Shown: positions 9,213-18,731, numbered from the stretch's first letter. The stretch is 64,000 nt of DNA from Chitinophagales bacterium (GCA_023957235.1 JAMLHI010000010.1:26396-90395), one strand, 5' to 3'. Numbers and translations: made by a program. The notes: generated from the letters alone by a model not told the origin.

Positions 9213-10340
9213 TTATAAGTATTGGGCACTTTGTATTATTGTTACTAGAACATCATCTATCCATACTTCTGATGCTAGACCACTCACCCCAAAGCCAAAT
9301 AAATTGCCCTTGAGCCCCTCAAATTTCAAGTTGTCTATCAATCTTCCATTGATAAATATATAATAAAAAGCACCTGATTTACGGATAACTATTTCATTAT
9401 AAACATCATTATAAATATTCACATCAGACTTAGCAACAACTACCCCATGAGAAACTTGACCAATAGATGTATATCCATCCTGATTAACAATAATAGCATA
9501 CATATCTTTCAAACTACTTCCTCCCCAATAAAAAGACATCATTCCTGAATTTCCTCCTGGGATAACCATATTGGTTTTGATTTCAAAATCAACACTATCA
9601 GGAATATTGACATTAAATGGAATAGTATAAGTACCTCTTTCATAGCTTTCCAGCTCTAAATGTCCATCTACCACCCATCTCCTTACAACTGAATTAGCAC
9701 CTAACGACCAATCTTTATACTTAACACTGTCTATTCTCAATTGCTGATCATCAACAATAGTATCATCTTGATGAAAATTTTCAAAATCATCATAAAATAA
9801 AGTATCCAATACCTGATATGGCTTCAAATAACTCTCTGTAACTTGAGCCCAAGCAGGCTTATCAGCCGCAGGGTTAAATAATTCATCTAGATAGTACTCC
9901 CGTTTAAAATAGTTAAGTACTGCTCCATAAATCGTCTCTCCAGATGGTTTCATAATACTTGCAAAATTACCATTCATCAAAGTGTCTGGGTTATGCCCTC
10001 TATTCAGAATACAATGACAGAGCTCATGAAAAACTAATTGCTCTTTTGAAATATCAGAAGCCCGCCAATTGGGACTTGTGGTATCAATAAAAATTATCGG
10101 AGTATGTCCATATCTCTTTCTGCATAGACCAGCTGCATGAATCTTTGCAGTAACGATATTGTACTTATAAGTGATAATGAGGTCATCTATCACCAGCCGA
10201 TGCCCTCGTTTATTGGCCTCTACTAAAAAAGTAGAAACTAGTGGTTGAATATCATTGGGAACATCATATACTTTCACTCTTCTATCTTGGCAAGAAAGAC
10301 AAAAAATGCCTATTATTAGAAGACAGAAAAGGTGACGCAC
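9213..10340 (-). CDS. Lipoprotein with metzincin-like zinc protease motif and LamG/DUF1080-like domain
   Basis: A 375-residue lipoprotein (signal peptide ending CLSC, Cys17). Residues 100-131 hold HELCHCILNRGHN (His105, Glu106, His109, His116) and a later Met-turn-like SIMKP (Met130). This resembles metzincin proteases, but the third zinc histidine is six residues rather than five after the second. The C-terminal half (from about residue 180) looks like a concanavalin-type jelly roll (YYIFINGRLIDNLKFEG). It is probably a surface or periplasmic zinc protease; the substrate is unknown. It starts 4 nt after the transglutaminase-fold gene. Confidence 0.65.
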   Translation of the reverse strand: MRHLFCLLIIGIFCLSCQDRRVKVYDVPNDIQPLVSTFLVEANKRGHRLVIDDLIITYKYNIVTAKIHAAGLCRKRYGHTPIIFIDTTSPNWRASDISKEQLVFHELCHCILNRGHNPDTLMNGNFASIMKPSGETIYGAVLNYFKREYYLDELFNPAADKPAWAQVTESYLKPYQVLDTLFYDDFENFHQDDTIVDDQQLRIDSVKYKDWSLGANSVVRRWVVDGHLELESYERGTYTIPFNVNIPDSVDFEIKTNMVIPGGNSGMMSFYWGGSSLKDMYAIIVNQDGYTSIGQVSHGVVVAKSDVNIYNDVYNEIVIRKSGAFYYIFINGRLIDNLKFEGLKGNLFGFGVSGLASEVWIDDVLVTIIQSAQYL

Positions 10341-10344
10341 AATA

Positions 10345-11007
10345 CTACAAATTCATACAAATATCCTGCCTTTCTATAAAAAAATGAGGATAATATTCTT
10401 TTAATGCTTGTACATACATATCATGAGGCACATCATGACAAGTCCCATAGTCGTGAAGGTATTCCATGAATTCACTTCCATTTGGCGAATATTGCTGAAA
10501 AATAGAGTCATCAATTCCATTAAATTCCAATACTGCAACACCAGTTTTCTCGCACAACTCTTTATTAAATGCAGGAGTAGCTTTAACCCATTTATTATTG
10601 AGATAAACCTCACTGCATGCATGATAAGCCAAAACATCTGTTTTCAACAAATCATAATATTTTTCTACTCCGATATGATTTCTCACATTAAAAAAGTGAA
10701 ATCTACTTGGTATTCCAACAACTCTCAAAACTGCATTATACAAACAAGCTTTTTCTGTACAATAGCCCTGTCGAGATGATCTATTCAGAAGTGTACTAGC
10801 TTTCAATTCATAATGATGTAGATTAATATTATATGGATTGTATCGAAAATCATCTCTTACAGCCAAATACAAAAGAATTGCTTGTTTTAAAGGATCCTTT
10901 TCATCTTTTACTATATTATGTGCATAATCAATCACATCAGGATGATTACTATCTACAAAATAAGTTGGAAGTAAATAAATTTCCAAACCTAAATTATCTT
11001 CTTTCAT
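10345..11007 (-). CDS. Transglutaminase-fold protein
   Basis: A 220-residue cytoplasmic-looking protein with a transglutaminase-like core: nucleophile Cys83 in QGYCTEKA, the downstream GIPSRFHFF strand, and His129 in AYHACSEVYL. The usual catalytic Asp is replaced in KATPAFN (about 142-148), a variant I recall in related Bacteroidota proteins, so its activity may be hydrolytic or lost. There is no signal peptide, unlike the protease lipoprotein downstream with which it forms a probable two-gene operon (4-nt gap). Confidence 0.75.
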   Translation of the reverse strand: MKEDNLGLEIYLLPTYFVDSNHPDVIDYAHNIVKDEKDPLKQAILLYLAVRDDFRYNPYNINLHHYELKASTLLNRSSRQGYCTEKACLYNAVLRVVGIPSRFHFFNVRNHIGVEKYYDLLKTDVLAYHACSEVYLNNKWVKATPAFNKELCEKTGVAVLEFNGIDDSIFQQYSPNGSEFMEYLHDYGTCHDVPHDMYVQALKEYYPHFFIERQDICMNL

Positions 11008-11116
11008 TTTTCAAAGATACTATATAAGAGCTAATGAAAAAGCAAAAAACAACTCCTAAAATAAGCTAAATCAACAAGTTTATATAAAATAAATTCGTTC
11101 AAAAACGTTCATTCTG

Positions 11117-11124
11117 TATATTTG
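11117..11124 (+). promoter_or_regulatory. Candidate -7 box (TATATTTG) for the ftsX operon
   Basis: TATATTTG matches the Bacteroidota -7 consensus and lies 19 nt before the ftsX ATG. A weak -33-like TTCG is seen about 19 nt upstream. It probably drives ftsX through ribF. Confidence 0.5.
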
Positions 11125-11143
11125 AAGCAATAAGCAAAGGATT

Positions 11144-12022
11144 ATGTCAAAAGATGTAGAAAGGAAGATACCCAACAAAACCAAACCGACCTTTAGATAT
11201 GCTATTATTAGTGTCACTTTAATACTTTTTTTAGTGGGCTCCTTATTTACTTTATTTTTTGGTGTAAATAAAATTTTAGCTGAGATTAAGGAAAGCATAG
11301 AGATTGAAGTTGAACTCAATCAGGGAATTTCATCTAATGGGATTGATTCTGTCCGACAAGAATTAAATTCAAAATTTTTTATTAATACTATTCAGTTCTA
11401 TAGTAAAGAAGAAGCTATCAAAAGTTTTGAAAAAGAATTAAACCAAAATATCATTGATATAGCAGGTTTCAATCCTCTTTATGACGCATATCTTATCACT
11501 TTAAAAAATGAATATTCTGTACAAGATTCTTTAAAAAACATCCAACAAGAACTTCAACAAATTTCAGGAGTAAAAAGTGTGAATTATTCCAATATTGTTA
11601 TAGATCTAGTCAATGCAAATATGAAAAAGGTAAGCACTATTGGACTGATTGCGATAGGTATTTTATTACTTATTGCATATTCTTTGATAGATAGTACTAT
11701 ACGATTAATGATGTTTTCTCAAAGATTTATTATTCGGAGTATGCAACTTATCGGTGCAACAAAATCTTTTATCATTAAACCCTTTATTTTAAAAGGTTTA
11801 TATGCAGGTATTATCAGTGGAATTTTAGCTGTGTTACTTATTTTTGGAGGAGTTTATTTGATACAAGAAAAATTTCATCTCTTCCAATTAGAAAATTCTG
11901 ATTATGTATATTTATCTATTGCTAGTATTATTTTAATAGCCATAGGAATAGCTATTTGTCTTTTGAGTACCATACTCTCTGTCAATAAGTATCTAAGAAC
12001 AAAACTAGACGAATTATATTAG
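11144..12022 (+). CDS. ftsX: Cell division protein FtsX
   Basis: A 292-residue inner-membrane protein with four predicted membrane segments (about 20-45, 165-185, 215-240 and 258-283) and an extracytoplasmic domain between the first and second, the FtsX layout. FtsX partners the ATPase FtsE to activate peptidoglycan hydrolases at the septum. No ftsE is nearby, as is common in Bacteroidota. It is the first gene of a five-gene run leading to ribF. Confidence 0.88.
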   Translation: MSKDVERKIPNKTKPTFRYAIISVTLILFLVGSLFTLFFGVNKILAEIKESIEIEVELNQGISSNGIDSVRQELNSKFFINTIQFYSKEEAIKSFEKELNQNIIDIAGFNPLYDAYLITLKNEYSVQDSLKNIQQELQQISGVKSVNYSNIVIDLVNANMKKVSTIGLIAIGILLLIAYSLIDSTIRLMMFSQRFIIRSMQLIGATKSFIIKPFILKGLYAGIISGILAVLLIFGGVYLIQEKFHLFQLENSDYVYLSIASIILIAIGIAICLLSTILSVNKYLRTKLDELY

Positions 12023-12058
12023 TTAACATGAAGCATTTTTAACTAAATTTGCATTATT

Positions 12059-12379
12059 ATGACAAACAAAACATCCAAACAAGCCAATATAAAACTACAA
12101 TCTTCTTCTAAATTAGAGGATTTTATCAATAAAATTCCGAATACTGATGAAAGGATAATGCTCTATGATAAAACAAATTATATATTGATGGCATTAGGAG
12201 TAATATTTATAGCCTTAGGATTGATTTTAATGGCTGGAGGAGGGCATCAAGATCCAGTAATTTTTGATACAAACGAGATCTATTCAACAAGAAGAATTAC
12301 GATTGCCCCAATTCTTATCATCATTGGTTTTATTATTGAAGTATTTGCTGTATTAAAGAAGCCTTCAGAAGTTAAATAA
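12059..12379 (+). CDS. DUF3098 membrane protein
   Basis: A 106-residue protein with a polar N-terminus and two membrane helices (about 45-62 and 80-98) separated by a GGGHQDP loop, matching the DUF3098 family found between ftsX and uppP in Bacteroidota. Its function is unknown; the conserved position suggests a link to cell division or wall-lipid recycling. A TAAATTTG sequence lies 7 nt before its ATG, perhaps by chance. Confidence 0.8.
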   Translation: MTNKTSKQANIKLQSSSKLEDFINKIPNTDERIMLYDKTNYILMALGVIFIALGLILMAGGGHQDPVIFDTNEIYSTRRITIAPILIIIGFIIEVFAVLKKPSEVK

Positions 12380-12383
12380 TTTT

Positions 12384-13178
12384 ATGAATATTTTTCAGGC
12401 TATCCTACTAGCTATAATTGAAGGACTGACAGAATTTCTTCCAATTTCTTCAACTGGACATCTTATCATAGGTTCTTCTTTAATAGGAGTTGCTCCAAGT
12501 GATTTTTCAAAATTATTCATTGTCGCAATACAATTAGGAACAATCTTATCAGTCGTTGTACTATATTTCAAACGTTTTTTTCAAAGTATCGATTTTTACA
12601 CTAAGTTATTTGTTGCATTTATTCCAAGTGCCATATTGGGAGTGTTGTTAAGTGATAAAATAGATAGTATGTTGGAAAGCCCAATGACTGTAGCCATCAC
12701 ATTAGTACTTGGTGGAATTATTTTACTATTTGTAGATAAATGGTTTCAAAAAGCAACGTATGAGGATTCAAAAGACATTGATTATCTAACTGCATTAAAA
12801 ATTGGATTTTTTCAATGCCTAGCTATGATACCAGGCATGTCCCGTTCAGGAGCAACAATTGTAGGAGGAATGTCGCAAAAGCTGAGTAGAAAAGCAGCGG
12901 CAGAATTTTCATTTTTTTTAGCTGTTCCTACAATGTTTGGGGCAACCGCAAAAAAATTATATGATTTTTATAGTCATGGCCATTCTATAACTGCTGAAGA
13001 ACTGAATATCTTACTTATAGGTAATTTTGTAGGCTTTTTAGTTGCTATCATTGCTATCAAATCCTTTATAGGCTTTTTAAACCGACACGGGTTTAAAATA
13101 TTTGGTATATATAGAATTGTTGTAGGAAGTCTTTTGATTGCATTATTGGCTCTAGATTACAATCTTCAAATCATTTAA
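12384..13178 (+). CDS. uppP: Undecaprenyl-diphosphatase UppP/BacA
   Basis: A 264-residue polytopic inner-membrane enzyme that dephosphorylates undecaprenyl pyrophosphate for wall synthesis; in other bacteria it confers bacitracin resistance. Both active-site motifs are present: [14 protein letters not shown] (residues 13-26) and PGMSRSGAT (near 150). It starts 4 nt after the DUF3098 gene and 7 nt before truB, so the genes are likely one transcript. Confidence 0.95.
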   Translation: MNIFQAILLAIIEGLTEFLPISSTGHLIIGSSLIGVAPSDFSKLFIVAIQLGTILSVVVLYFKRFFQSIDFYTKLFVAFIPSAILGVLLSDKIDSMLESPMTVAITLVLGGIILLFVDKWFQKATYEDSKDIDYLTALKIGFFQCLAMIPGMSRSGATIVGGMSQKLSRKAAAEFSFFLAVPTMFGATAKKLYDFYSHGHSITAEELNILLIGNFVGFLVAIIAIKSFIGFLNRHGFKIFGIYRIVVGSLLIALLALDYNLQII

Positions 13179-13185
13179 GCTCAAA

Positions 13186-13875
13186 ATGACTGATTACGCA
13201 GAAGGCAAGGTAATTTTAATAGACAAACCTTTGGATTGGACTTCATTTGATATTGTCAATAAGATCAAATACGCTTTAAAAAAGAAGTTTCCTAAAATTA
13301 AAGTTGGACATGCAGGAACACTTGACCCAAAAGCTACAGGACTATTAATTGTTTGCACAGGTAAATTCACAAAAAAAATTACTGAAATTCAAGATCAATA
13401 TAAAATATATTCTGGCAGTTTTTTTCTAGGAGCAACCACTGAATGTTATGATACAGAAAAACCTGTTAACCAAACTTTTGACATCTCACATATCACTGAG
13501 CAGGATATTTATGAAAACGTTCAATATTTTTTAGGAAAAATAGAACAGACACCTCCAGCACATTCAGCAATCAAAATCCAAGGGAAAAACGCATACGAGT
13601 TTGCTAGAAAAGGAGAAGATATTATAATGAAATCTAGAGAAGTATTTATTTACAGTTTTGATATTACCAAGATAGAATTGCCTTATATCTTCTTCAAAAT
13701 CAAATGTAGCAAAGGAACTTATATCAGAAGTATAGCTCATGAATTTGGTAAAAAGTTGAATAATGGAGCTTATCTTAGTTCTTTAAGAAGAGAAATGATA
13801 GGTGAGTATTCATTGGAAGATTCATGGGAAATTCAAAATTTCATTCAACATGTTCAATCAGAAAGCATTGTGTAA
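13186..13875 (+). CDS. truB: tRNA pseudouridine(55) synthase
   Basis: A 229-residue cytoplasmic enzyme that makes pseudouridine 55 in the tRNA T-loop. The catalytic motif GHAGTLDPKATGLL carries the nucleophilic Asp near residue 48; PPAHSAIKIQGKNAYEFAR and the KCSKGTYIRSIAHEFG motif follow in family order. It is shorter than E. coli TruB because the C-terminal PUA domain is absent, which is usual in this phylum. Its TAA shares one base with the ribF ATG. Confidence 0.95.
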   Translation: MTDYAEGKVILIDKPLDWTSFDIVNKIKYALKKKFPKIKVGHAGTLDPKATGLLIVCTGKFTKKITEIQDQYKIYSGSFFLGATTECYDTEKPVNQTFDISHITEQDIYENVQYFLGKIEQTPPAHSAIKIQGKNAYEFARKGEDIIMKSREVFIYSFDITKIELPYIFFKIKCSKGTYIRSIAHEFGKKLNNGAYLSSLRREMIGEYSLEDSWEIQNFIQHVQSESIV

Positions 13876-14804
13876 TGAACATATATAAAGACTTAGAGCA
13901 ACTTCCAAATTTCAAAAATACAGTACTCACTATCGGTACTTATGATGGCGTGCATATAGGTCATCAAGCTATTATTCATAGGATGAATGATCTAGCAAAA
14001 AATATCAAGGGAGAAAGTGTGGTACTTACATTTGACCCACATCCTAGATTAGTATTGCAGAAAGAAAATAAAGACTTAAAGTTAATTTCCACAATAGAAG
14101 AAAAAACTGAGTTGTTGGAACAATTTGGATTAGACAATTTAGTCATCATACCATTTTCAACAACTTTTGCTTCTATGGAAGCTGAGGATTACGTCAGAAA
14201 TTTTTTAGTTAAGTTATTTCATCCAAGTATTATAGTCATTGGTTATGACCATAAATTTGGAAAAGAAAGAAAAGGCGATATTAAACTACTGAAAGATTTG
14301 AGTGCTAAATTTAACTATACGGTAGAAGAAATATCTGTACAAACAATAGATGAGATATCTGTCAGTTCTACAAAAGTAAGAAATGCACTTTCTAAAGGGA
14401 ATATAGAAGATGCTAATACATGGTTAGCACATCCTTTTACCATTTATGGAGAAGTTATTCATGGCGATAAAATTGGGAGGACGATTGGATTTCCTACTGC
14501 AAATATTCAGATTAATGACCCTTATAAATTAATTCCTGCAACTGGAGTATATGCCGTATGGGTTGAGTTAAATGGTGAAAAATTTAAAGGAGCCCTCAGT
14601 ATCAGTAAGAGACCGACAGTAAGAGAAGATGGAGACTTAAGAGTTGAAGTATATATTATTGACTTTGATCGTGATATTTATGGAGAAAACTTAAAACTTA
14701 TTTTTCAAAATTTTATCCGTAGTGACATCAGATTTGACAATATCCAAGATATGGTAAAACAAATTCACAAAGACATAGATAAGATTAAAAATCTATTAAA
14801 GTAA
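13875..14804 (+). CDS. ribF: Bifunctional riboflavin kinase/FAD synthetase
   Basis: A 309-residue enzyme making FMN and FAD from riboflavin. The N-terminal nucleotidyltransferase half has GTYDGVHIGHQ and the IGYDHKFGKERKGD loop; the C-terminal kinase half has GRTIGFPTANI and EVYIIDFDRDIYGE. The ATG at 13875 overlaps the truB stop by one base (TAATG), supporting coupled translation; the frame is open further upstream inside truB, but that is not a better start. Confidence 0.95.
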   Translation: MNIYKDLEQLPNFKNTVLTIGTYDGVHIGHQAIIHRMNDLAKNIKGESVVLTFDPHPRLVLQKENKDLKLISTIEEKTELLEQFGLDNLVIIPFSTTFASMEAEDYVRNFLVKLFHPSIIVIGYDHKFGKERKGDIKLLKDLSAKFNYTVEEISVQTIDEISVSSTKVRNALSKGNIEDANTWLAHPFTIYGEVIHGDKIGRTIGFPTANIQINDPYKLIPATGVYAVWVELNGEKFKGALSISKRPTVREDGDLRVEVYIIDFDRDIYGENLKLIFQNFIRSDIRFDNIQDMVKQIHKDIDKIKNLLK

Positions 14805-14893
14805 CTATCTGACTTATTCTCTGTAAAGTTCAATAGTAAAAAATTAGCCGTCTGATACTGAAAGAAAATGTATTGGGGAATTCCTATAATTAG

Positions 14894-15853
14894 CTACCAA
14901 ACTGGGCAACGATACATACTTGTTTTCACTCTCTTTTTAGCACCTAGCATAAACACAAAAGAAGCTTGCAATCTAAAAAATTGATCTCTATCTTCTTGAT
15001 CTCCTCTGATTTCTCCGCCTTTAGTGATTACTTCTAATCTTGGATCTGCCAAACCTAATTCAGGTGCTCTATTATGTAATCTAATAATCTTTGATGCTGT
15101 TTCAGCATCATAATAATTATAAAAAACCATGGGGTCTATGAAATTGGTACTCACATCATCCAAATAATCAGTAAATGTCTGATGATATACTACCTCAAAC
15201 GTCATTGCTAAAGAAGGCCCAGCATTAAACTTTAAACCAGCAACTCCAAGAACCTGTGGCTGAATCAATTTATATTTCTCACCATATCCAGGCAAGCCTT
15301 GACCTTCAGTTCCTAAAGACTGTAATTTGACCTTCTCACCACTAATAGGATCTTTTGTTTTAGGATTAAACCAAAATCCTCCTCCTCCTATTCCAACAAA
15401 GGGAGCAAACTTAAATTTATCTGTACTTCCTAATTCATATTTATATAAATTCAACTCAATAATACCTCCAGCAGAAAGAACTGGACTGGTAAATTGTAGA
15501 TTTCTATATCTTCTAGGATAGCCCCTATCAACAAACCATTCAGCAGGAGAATAAGCATCATTCCCAAATATTTGTGTGTATGCAAACTCTGCTCTAAATG
15601 ATAAAAACTGATTAAGATTGTATTTATAAAAAGCTCCAATTGCTGGTCTTGTAGCTTGAATATCTAAGTCATATATAAATCCTTTTCCAATATTTCTAGA
15701 ACCTCCTAAGTCTCCTAAAAATGAAGACACACCCACTGAAAAGCCAATGGAATGCGATGATTGATAATCCTGAGCGTTCAATACAAAAGTATTGATAAGG
15801 AGAATGATTAAAAAATATATCTTCTTTATATCGAATATTCTATTCATGAACAA
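14894..15853 (-). CDS. DUF6089 family outer-membrane protein
   Basis: A 319-residue exported protein. After the signal peptide (FLIILLINTFVLNAQ) it has SIGFSVGVSSFLGDLGG and SFRAEFAYTQIFGND, the recognisable N-terminal barrel strands of DUF6089 proteins. Several Gly/aromatic strand repeats follow (FVGIGGGGFWFNPK), ending in a Cys-containing tail. Probably an outer-membrane beta-barrel of unknown function. Two Met codons near the start (15853 and 15847) are both possible. Confidence 0.75.
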   Translation of the reverse strand: MFMNRIFDIKKIYFLIILLINTFVLNAQDYQSSHSIGFSVGVSSFLGDLGGSRNIGKGFIYDLDIQATRPAIGAFYKYNLNQFLSFRAEFAYTQIFGNDAYSPAEWFVDRGYPRRYRNLQFTSPVLSAGGIIELNLYKYELGSTDKFKFAPFVGIGGGGFWFNPKTKDPISGEKVKLQSLGTEGQGLPGYGEKYKLIQPQVLGVAGLKFNAGPSLAMTFEVVYHQTFTDYLDDVSTNFIDPMVFYNYYDAETASKIIRLHNRAPELGLADPRLEVITKGGEIRGDQEDRDQFFRLQASFVFMLGAKKRVKTSMYRCPVW

Positions 15854-16052
15854 ATTTTAATCTTAACATTTTTTTATTATTAGTTTTTTTTATGGATGTA
15901 TTCAATCCTTTATATGCAACTTTTATAAGATGAAATTGAAAAATAGAAATAATTCATAACATCACAAATTTTTTTTCTCTTTTTATTAAATAAAATTCAA
16001 TTATTGTTCATTTGTCAATCTTAAATAATTATTAATAGTAACAAAGTTTAAG

Positions 16053-16682
16053 TTAATTTATTGTTTTGCAAATAATACATTTTTCTAAATCATGCCCTCT
16101 TGCAGGACAAAACTCTCGCCCATAGTAAATGATTTGAAGATGTAATTTATTCCAAACATCCTTTCTAAATAATCTTTTCAAATCCTTCTCTGTTTGCTCC
16201 ACATTTTTACCATTGCTTAATTTCCATCTAGTTGCCAACCTATGAATATGAGTATCTACAGGGAATGCTGGAACTCCAAATGCTTGGCTCATAACAACAG
16301 ATGCAGTTTTATGTCCAACTCCTGGCAATTCTTCTAATAATTGAAAATCTTGAGGCACTTTACCATTGTGTTTATCAATAAGTATTTTGGATAATTGAGA
16401 AATTGCAAGTGATTTTCTAGGTGACAATCCACAAGGTCTGATGATATCTCTTATGATATCTACAGATAACTGAGCCATATCATAAGGATTATCTGCAAGT
16501 TCAAATAATAAGGGTGTTATCTTATTGACCCTCTCATCAGGACATTGAGCAGAAAGCAAGACTGCTATTAAGAGAGTGTAAGCGTCTTTATGTTGAAGAG
16601 GAATAGGAGTTTCTGGATATAGATGATTGAGTGTATTCTGAATAAACTCCAACTTCTCTTTTTTTAATAATCTTTTCTGCAT
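16053..16682 (-). CDS. nth: Endonuclease III (DNA glycosylase/AP lyase)
   Basis: A 209-residue base-excision repair enzyme for oxidised pyrimidines. The helix-hairpin-helix LPGVGHKTASVV with catalytic Lys, and the catalytic Asp in FPVDTHIHRLATRW, are intact. The C-terminal iron-sulfur loop is unusual: only Cys192, Cys202 and Cys205 are present (C-x9-C-x2-C), against the usual four in C-x6-C-x2-C-x5-C, and the protein ends four residues later. The gene is divergent from rnhA with only 28 nt between them. Confidence 0.9.
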   Translation of the reverse strand: MQKRLLKKEKLEFIQNTLNHLYPETPIPLQHKDAYTLLIAVLLSAQCPDERVNKITPLLFELADNPYDMAQLSVDIIRDIIRPCGLSPRKSLAISQLSKILIDKHNGKVPQDFQLLEELPGVGHKTASVVMSQAFGVPAFPVDTHIHRLATRWKLSNGKNVEQTEKDLKRLFRKDVWNKLHLQIIYYGREFCPARGHDLEKCIICKTIN

Positions 16683-16710
16683 TCAAACAAAATACTTATT
16701 TTTCAGCAAA

Positions 16711-17178
16711 ATGACACAAATTGTAGAAATATATACGGATGGTGCTTCTAGAGGAAATCCTGGTCCAGGAGGGCTGGGGGTTATATTGAGAGCCAATTCA
16801 AAGGAGAAAAGAATCTCAATGGGATTCAGAAAAACAACTAATAACAGAATGGAACTCAGAGCTGTAATCGTTGGGTTAGAGGCTTTGAAGAAGGATGGTT
16901 TGAATGTTATCATTTATTCTGATTCTAAATATGTCACAGATAGTATTAATAAAGGATGGTTGTTTAATTGGATAAAGAAAGAAAACTTTTCTAACAAAAA
17001 AAATGAGGACTTATGGAGACAATTTTTATTATCCTATTCCAAACATCATGTTAGATTTATTTGGATAAAAGGGCATGCTGATAATTATTACAATAACTTA
17101 TGTGATGAATTAGCAACGGTAGCAGCTGATCATGGCCCCTATTATATTGATAAAGGATTTATTGACAATAAAGAATAA
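16711..17178 (+). CDS. rnhA: Ribonuclease HI
   Basis: A 155-residue cytoplasmic nuclease that degrades the RNA strand of RNA-DNA hybrids. The acidic catalytic residues are visible in order: Asp10 (YTDGASRGNPG), Glu in NRMELRAVI, Asp in IYSDSKYVTDSI and a C-terminal Asp in LCDELA. The KGHADNYYNNLCD motif is typical. Its 3' end overlaps the convergent lipoprotein gene by 20 nt. Confidence 0.95.
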   Translation: MTQIVEIYTDGASRGNPGPGGLGVILRANSKEKRISMGFRKTTNNRMELRAVIVGLEALKKDGLNVIIYSDSKYVTDSINKGWLFNWIKKENFSNKKNEDLWRQFLLSYSKHHVRFIWIKGHADNYYNNLCDELATVAADHGPYYIDKGFIDNKE

Positions 17179-17632
17179 TAGATTCAGTAGAAATCTTATT
17201 ACTAAAGTTACCCGATCTGTCTCTCACCTGAAAATCAAAAGATAGTGTATCTTGACTTCTTTCAGGAAATAAAGGATTACAATAAATCTTTGCAAGCAGG
17301 TTAATTTCTATCCTTCCAGAAACATCATCTACAGTGCCTTTCTTAGGAATATTAGGAATAGAATAACTAAGTGAATCAATCAACAAAAATCTTTTATCTG
17401 TAATAAATAGATTAGGAATAGTATCAGAAGAATTGAGTTTGCCTAAATCTCCATCCCCGTCTTTATAGGAAAGAACAACAACTAAAGAGTCTCCAGGTCT
17501 CAATAATGCACTTGGTTTTCTTATTTCAATTAATTGCACTTCTGGAATTTCAGAATATTTTGGAGCATGAATACATGATATCCCAATCAGGACAGCAATA
17601 ATATATATAGTCAACAGTTTAAAGTTCATCAT
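17159..17632 (-). CDS. Lipoprotein of unknown function with DGDGDLG motif
   Basis: A 157-residue lipoprotein with lipobox GISC in the signal peptide (modified Cys near residue 20). The mature domain is beta-rich with SYKDGDGDLG, an acidic loop that could bind calcium, and a late VRDRSGNFSN segment. This motif is common in Bacteroidota surface lipoproteins that I cannot assign to a named family. Two adjacent ATG codons (17632, 17629) could serve as the start. Tail-to-tail 20-nt overlap with rnhA. Confidence 0.65.
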   Translation of the reverse strand: MMNFKLLTIYIIAVLIGISCIHAPKYSEIPEVQLIEIRKPSALLRPGDSLVVVLSYKDGDGDLGKLNSSDTIPNLFITDKRFLLIDSLSYSIPNIPKKGTVDDVSGRIEINLLAKIYCNPLFPERSQDTLSFDFQVRDRSGNFSNKISTESIILYCQ

Positions 17633-17675
17633 TCATTCATTAACTTTAGCATCAGATATTTTCACTCAATAGTCC

Positions 17676-18662
17676 ATGCTTGATTATAAAAAGATTAGCT
17701 CAAAGATATTTAATTTTTCTCCTTCTGAGTTTGATAATTTAGCAATGGAGATATTTGACTACCAATATCAACACAATGCAATTTACAGAAAATATGTAGA
17801 TTATTTGGGTCGCAAACATCTAGTCAAAGATATTTATACCATCCCATACTTGCCGGTTGAGTTTTTCAAATTGAATACAATTATTTCAGATGAATTTAAG
17901 CCTTTAAATTATTTTGAAAGTAGTGGTACGACAGGCACAATTCCTAGCAGACATTATTTTGAAAACTTAGATTTATATACACAAAGCTATCTGTCAGCAT
18001 TTACCAACCAATATGGGCAAGCCTCTGAGTGGGTGATTTTAGGACTACTGCCTTCCTATTTAGAAAGAGAACATGCTTCATTGGTGAATATGGTGAATGG
18101 ATTGATGAAACAATCAGGACATATTGAAAACGGGTTTTATCTCTATAATTATGAAGCACTAAAATCTACTTTAGACAAAGTTTCTGAAAGCAACAAAAAC
18201 ATTATTCTTTTTGGTGTCACCTTTGCTCTATTGGATTTTGCTCATCAATATTCAGGAGAATATCCCAACCTGACTATTATAGAAACAGGAGGCATGAAGG
18301 GAAGAGGGAAAGAAATTACCCGAGAAGAACTTCACTATATTTTACATAGTAGATTAAAACCCCATCAAATACATTCAGAATATGGAATGTCAGAAATGTT
18401 TTCTCAAGCCTATTCTACTGACAATGGAATCTTTCATTGTTCTACAACTATGAAATCTTTGAAAAGAAACCCCTATGACCCTTTGGAAATCAACAATACT
18501 CCTGGACGAGGGAATATAAATATCATTGATTTAGCCAACCTGCATTCTTGTTCCTTTATTGGAACAATGGATTTAGGTGAATTTTATAAAGATGGAAGTT
18601 TTAAGGTTTTGGGAAGAACAGATTATAGCGATACACGAGGTTGCAATCTGATGTTTTCATAA
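17676..18662 (+). CDS. LuxE/PaaK-like acyl-protein synthetase family protein
   Basis: A 328-residue protein with the adenylating-enzyme core seen in LuxE acyl-protein synthetases. ESSGTTGTIPSRHY (about residues 85-98) is the ATP-binding SSGTTG loop; EYGMSEMFSQAYS and the final LGRTDYSDTRGCN match the later adenylation motifs. It is shorter than PaaK-type CoA ligases, like LuxE. It likely activates a carboxylate with ATP, but no luxCD reductase or transferase is adjacent. Divergent from the lipoprotein to its left; convergent with tyrS. Confidence 0.75.
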   Translation: MLDYKKISSKIFNFSPSEFDNLAMEIFDYQYQHNAIYRKYVDYLGRKHLVKDIYTIPYLPVEFFKLNTIISDEFKPLNYFESSGTTGTIPSRHYFENLDLYTQSYLSAFTNQYGQASEWVILGLLPSYLEREHASLVNMVNGLMKQSGHIENGFYLYNYEALKSTLDKVSESNKNIILFGVTFALLDFAHQYSGEYPNLTIIETGGMKGRGKEITREELHYILHSRLKPHQIHSEYGMSEMFSQAYSTDNGIFHCSTTMKSLKRNPYDPLEINNTPGRGNINIIDLANLHSCSFIGTMDLGEFYKDGSFKVLGRTDYSDTRGCNLMFS

Positions 18663-18731
18663 TCGATTTTTTCATACAATTCAACTTCCAACCCTGATAC
18701 AAAAACTAAAGGCAAATGGATGCTTTTAAAC

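Noticed and set aside
12044..12051. TAAATTTG as a promoter for the DUF3098 gene
   Set aside because: It lies only 7 nt before the ATG and has no -33 element; the ftsX promoter is a better source of transcript.
13824..13875. Upstream start for ribF inside truB
   Set aside because: It would add 17 atypical residues; the ATG at 13875 overlaps the truB stop by one base and gives the family N-terminus.
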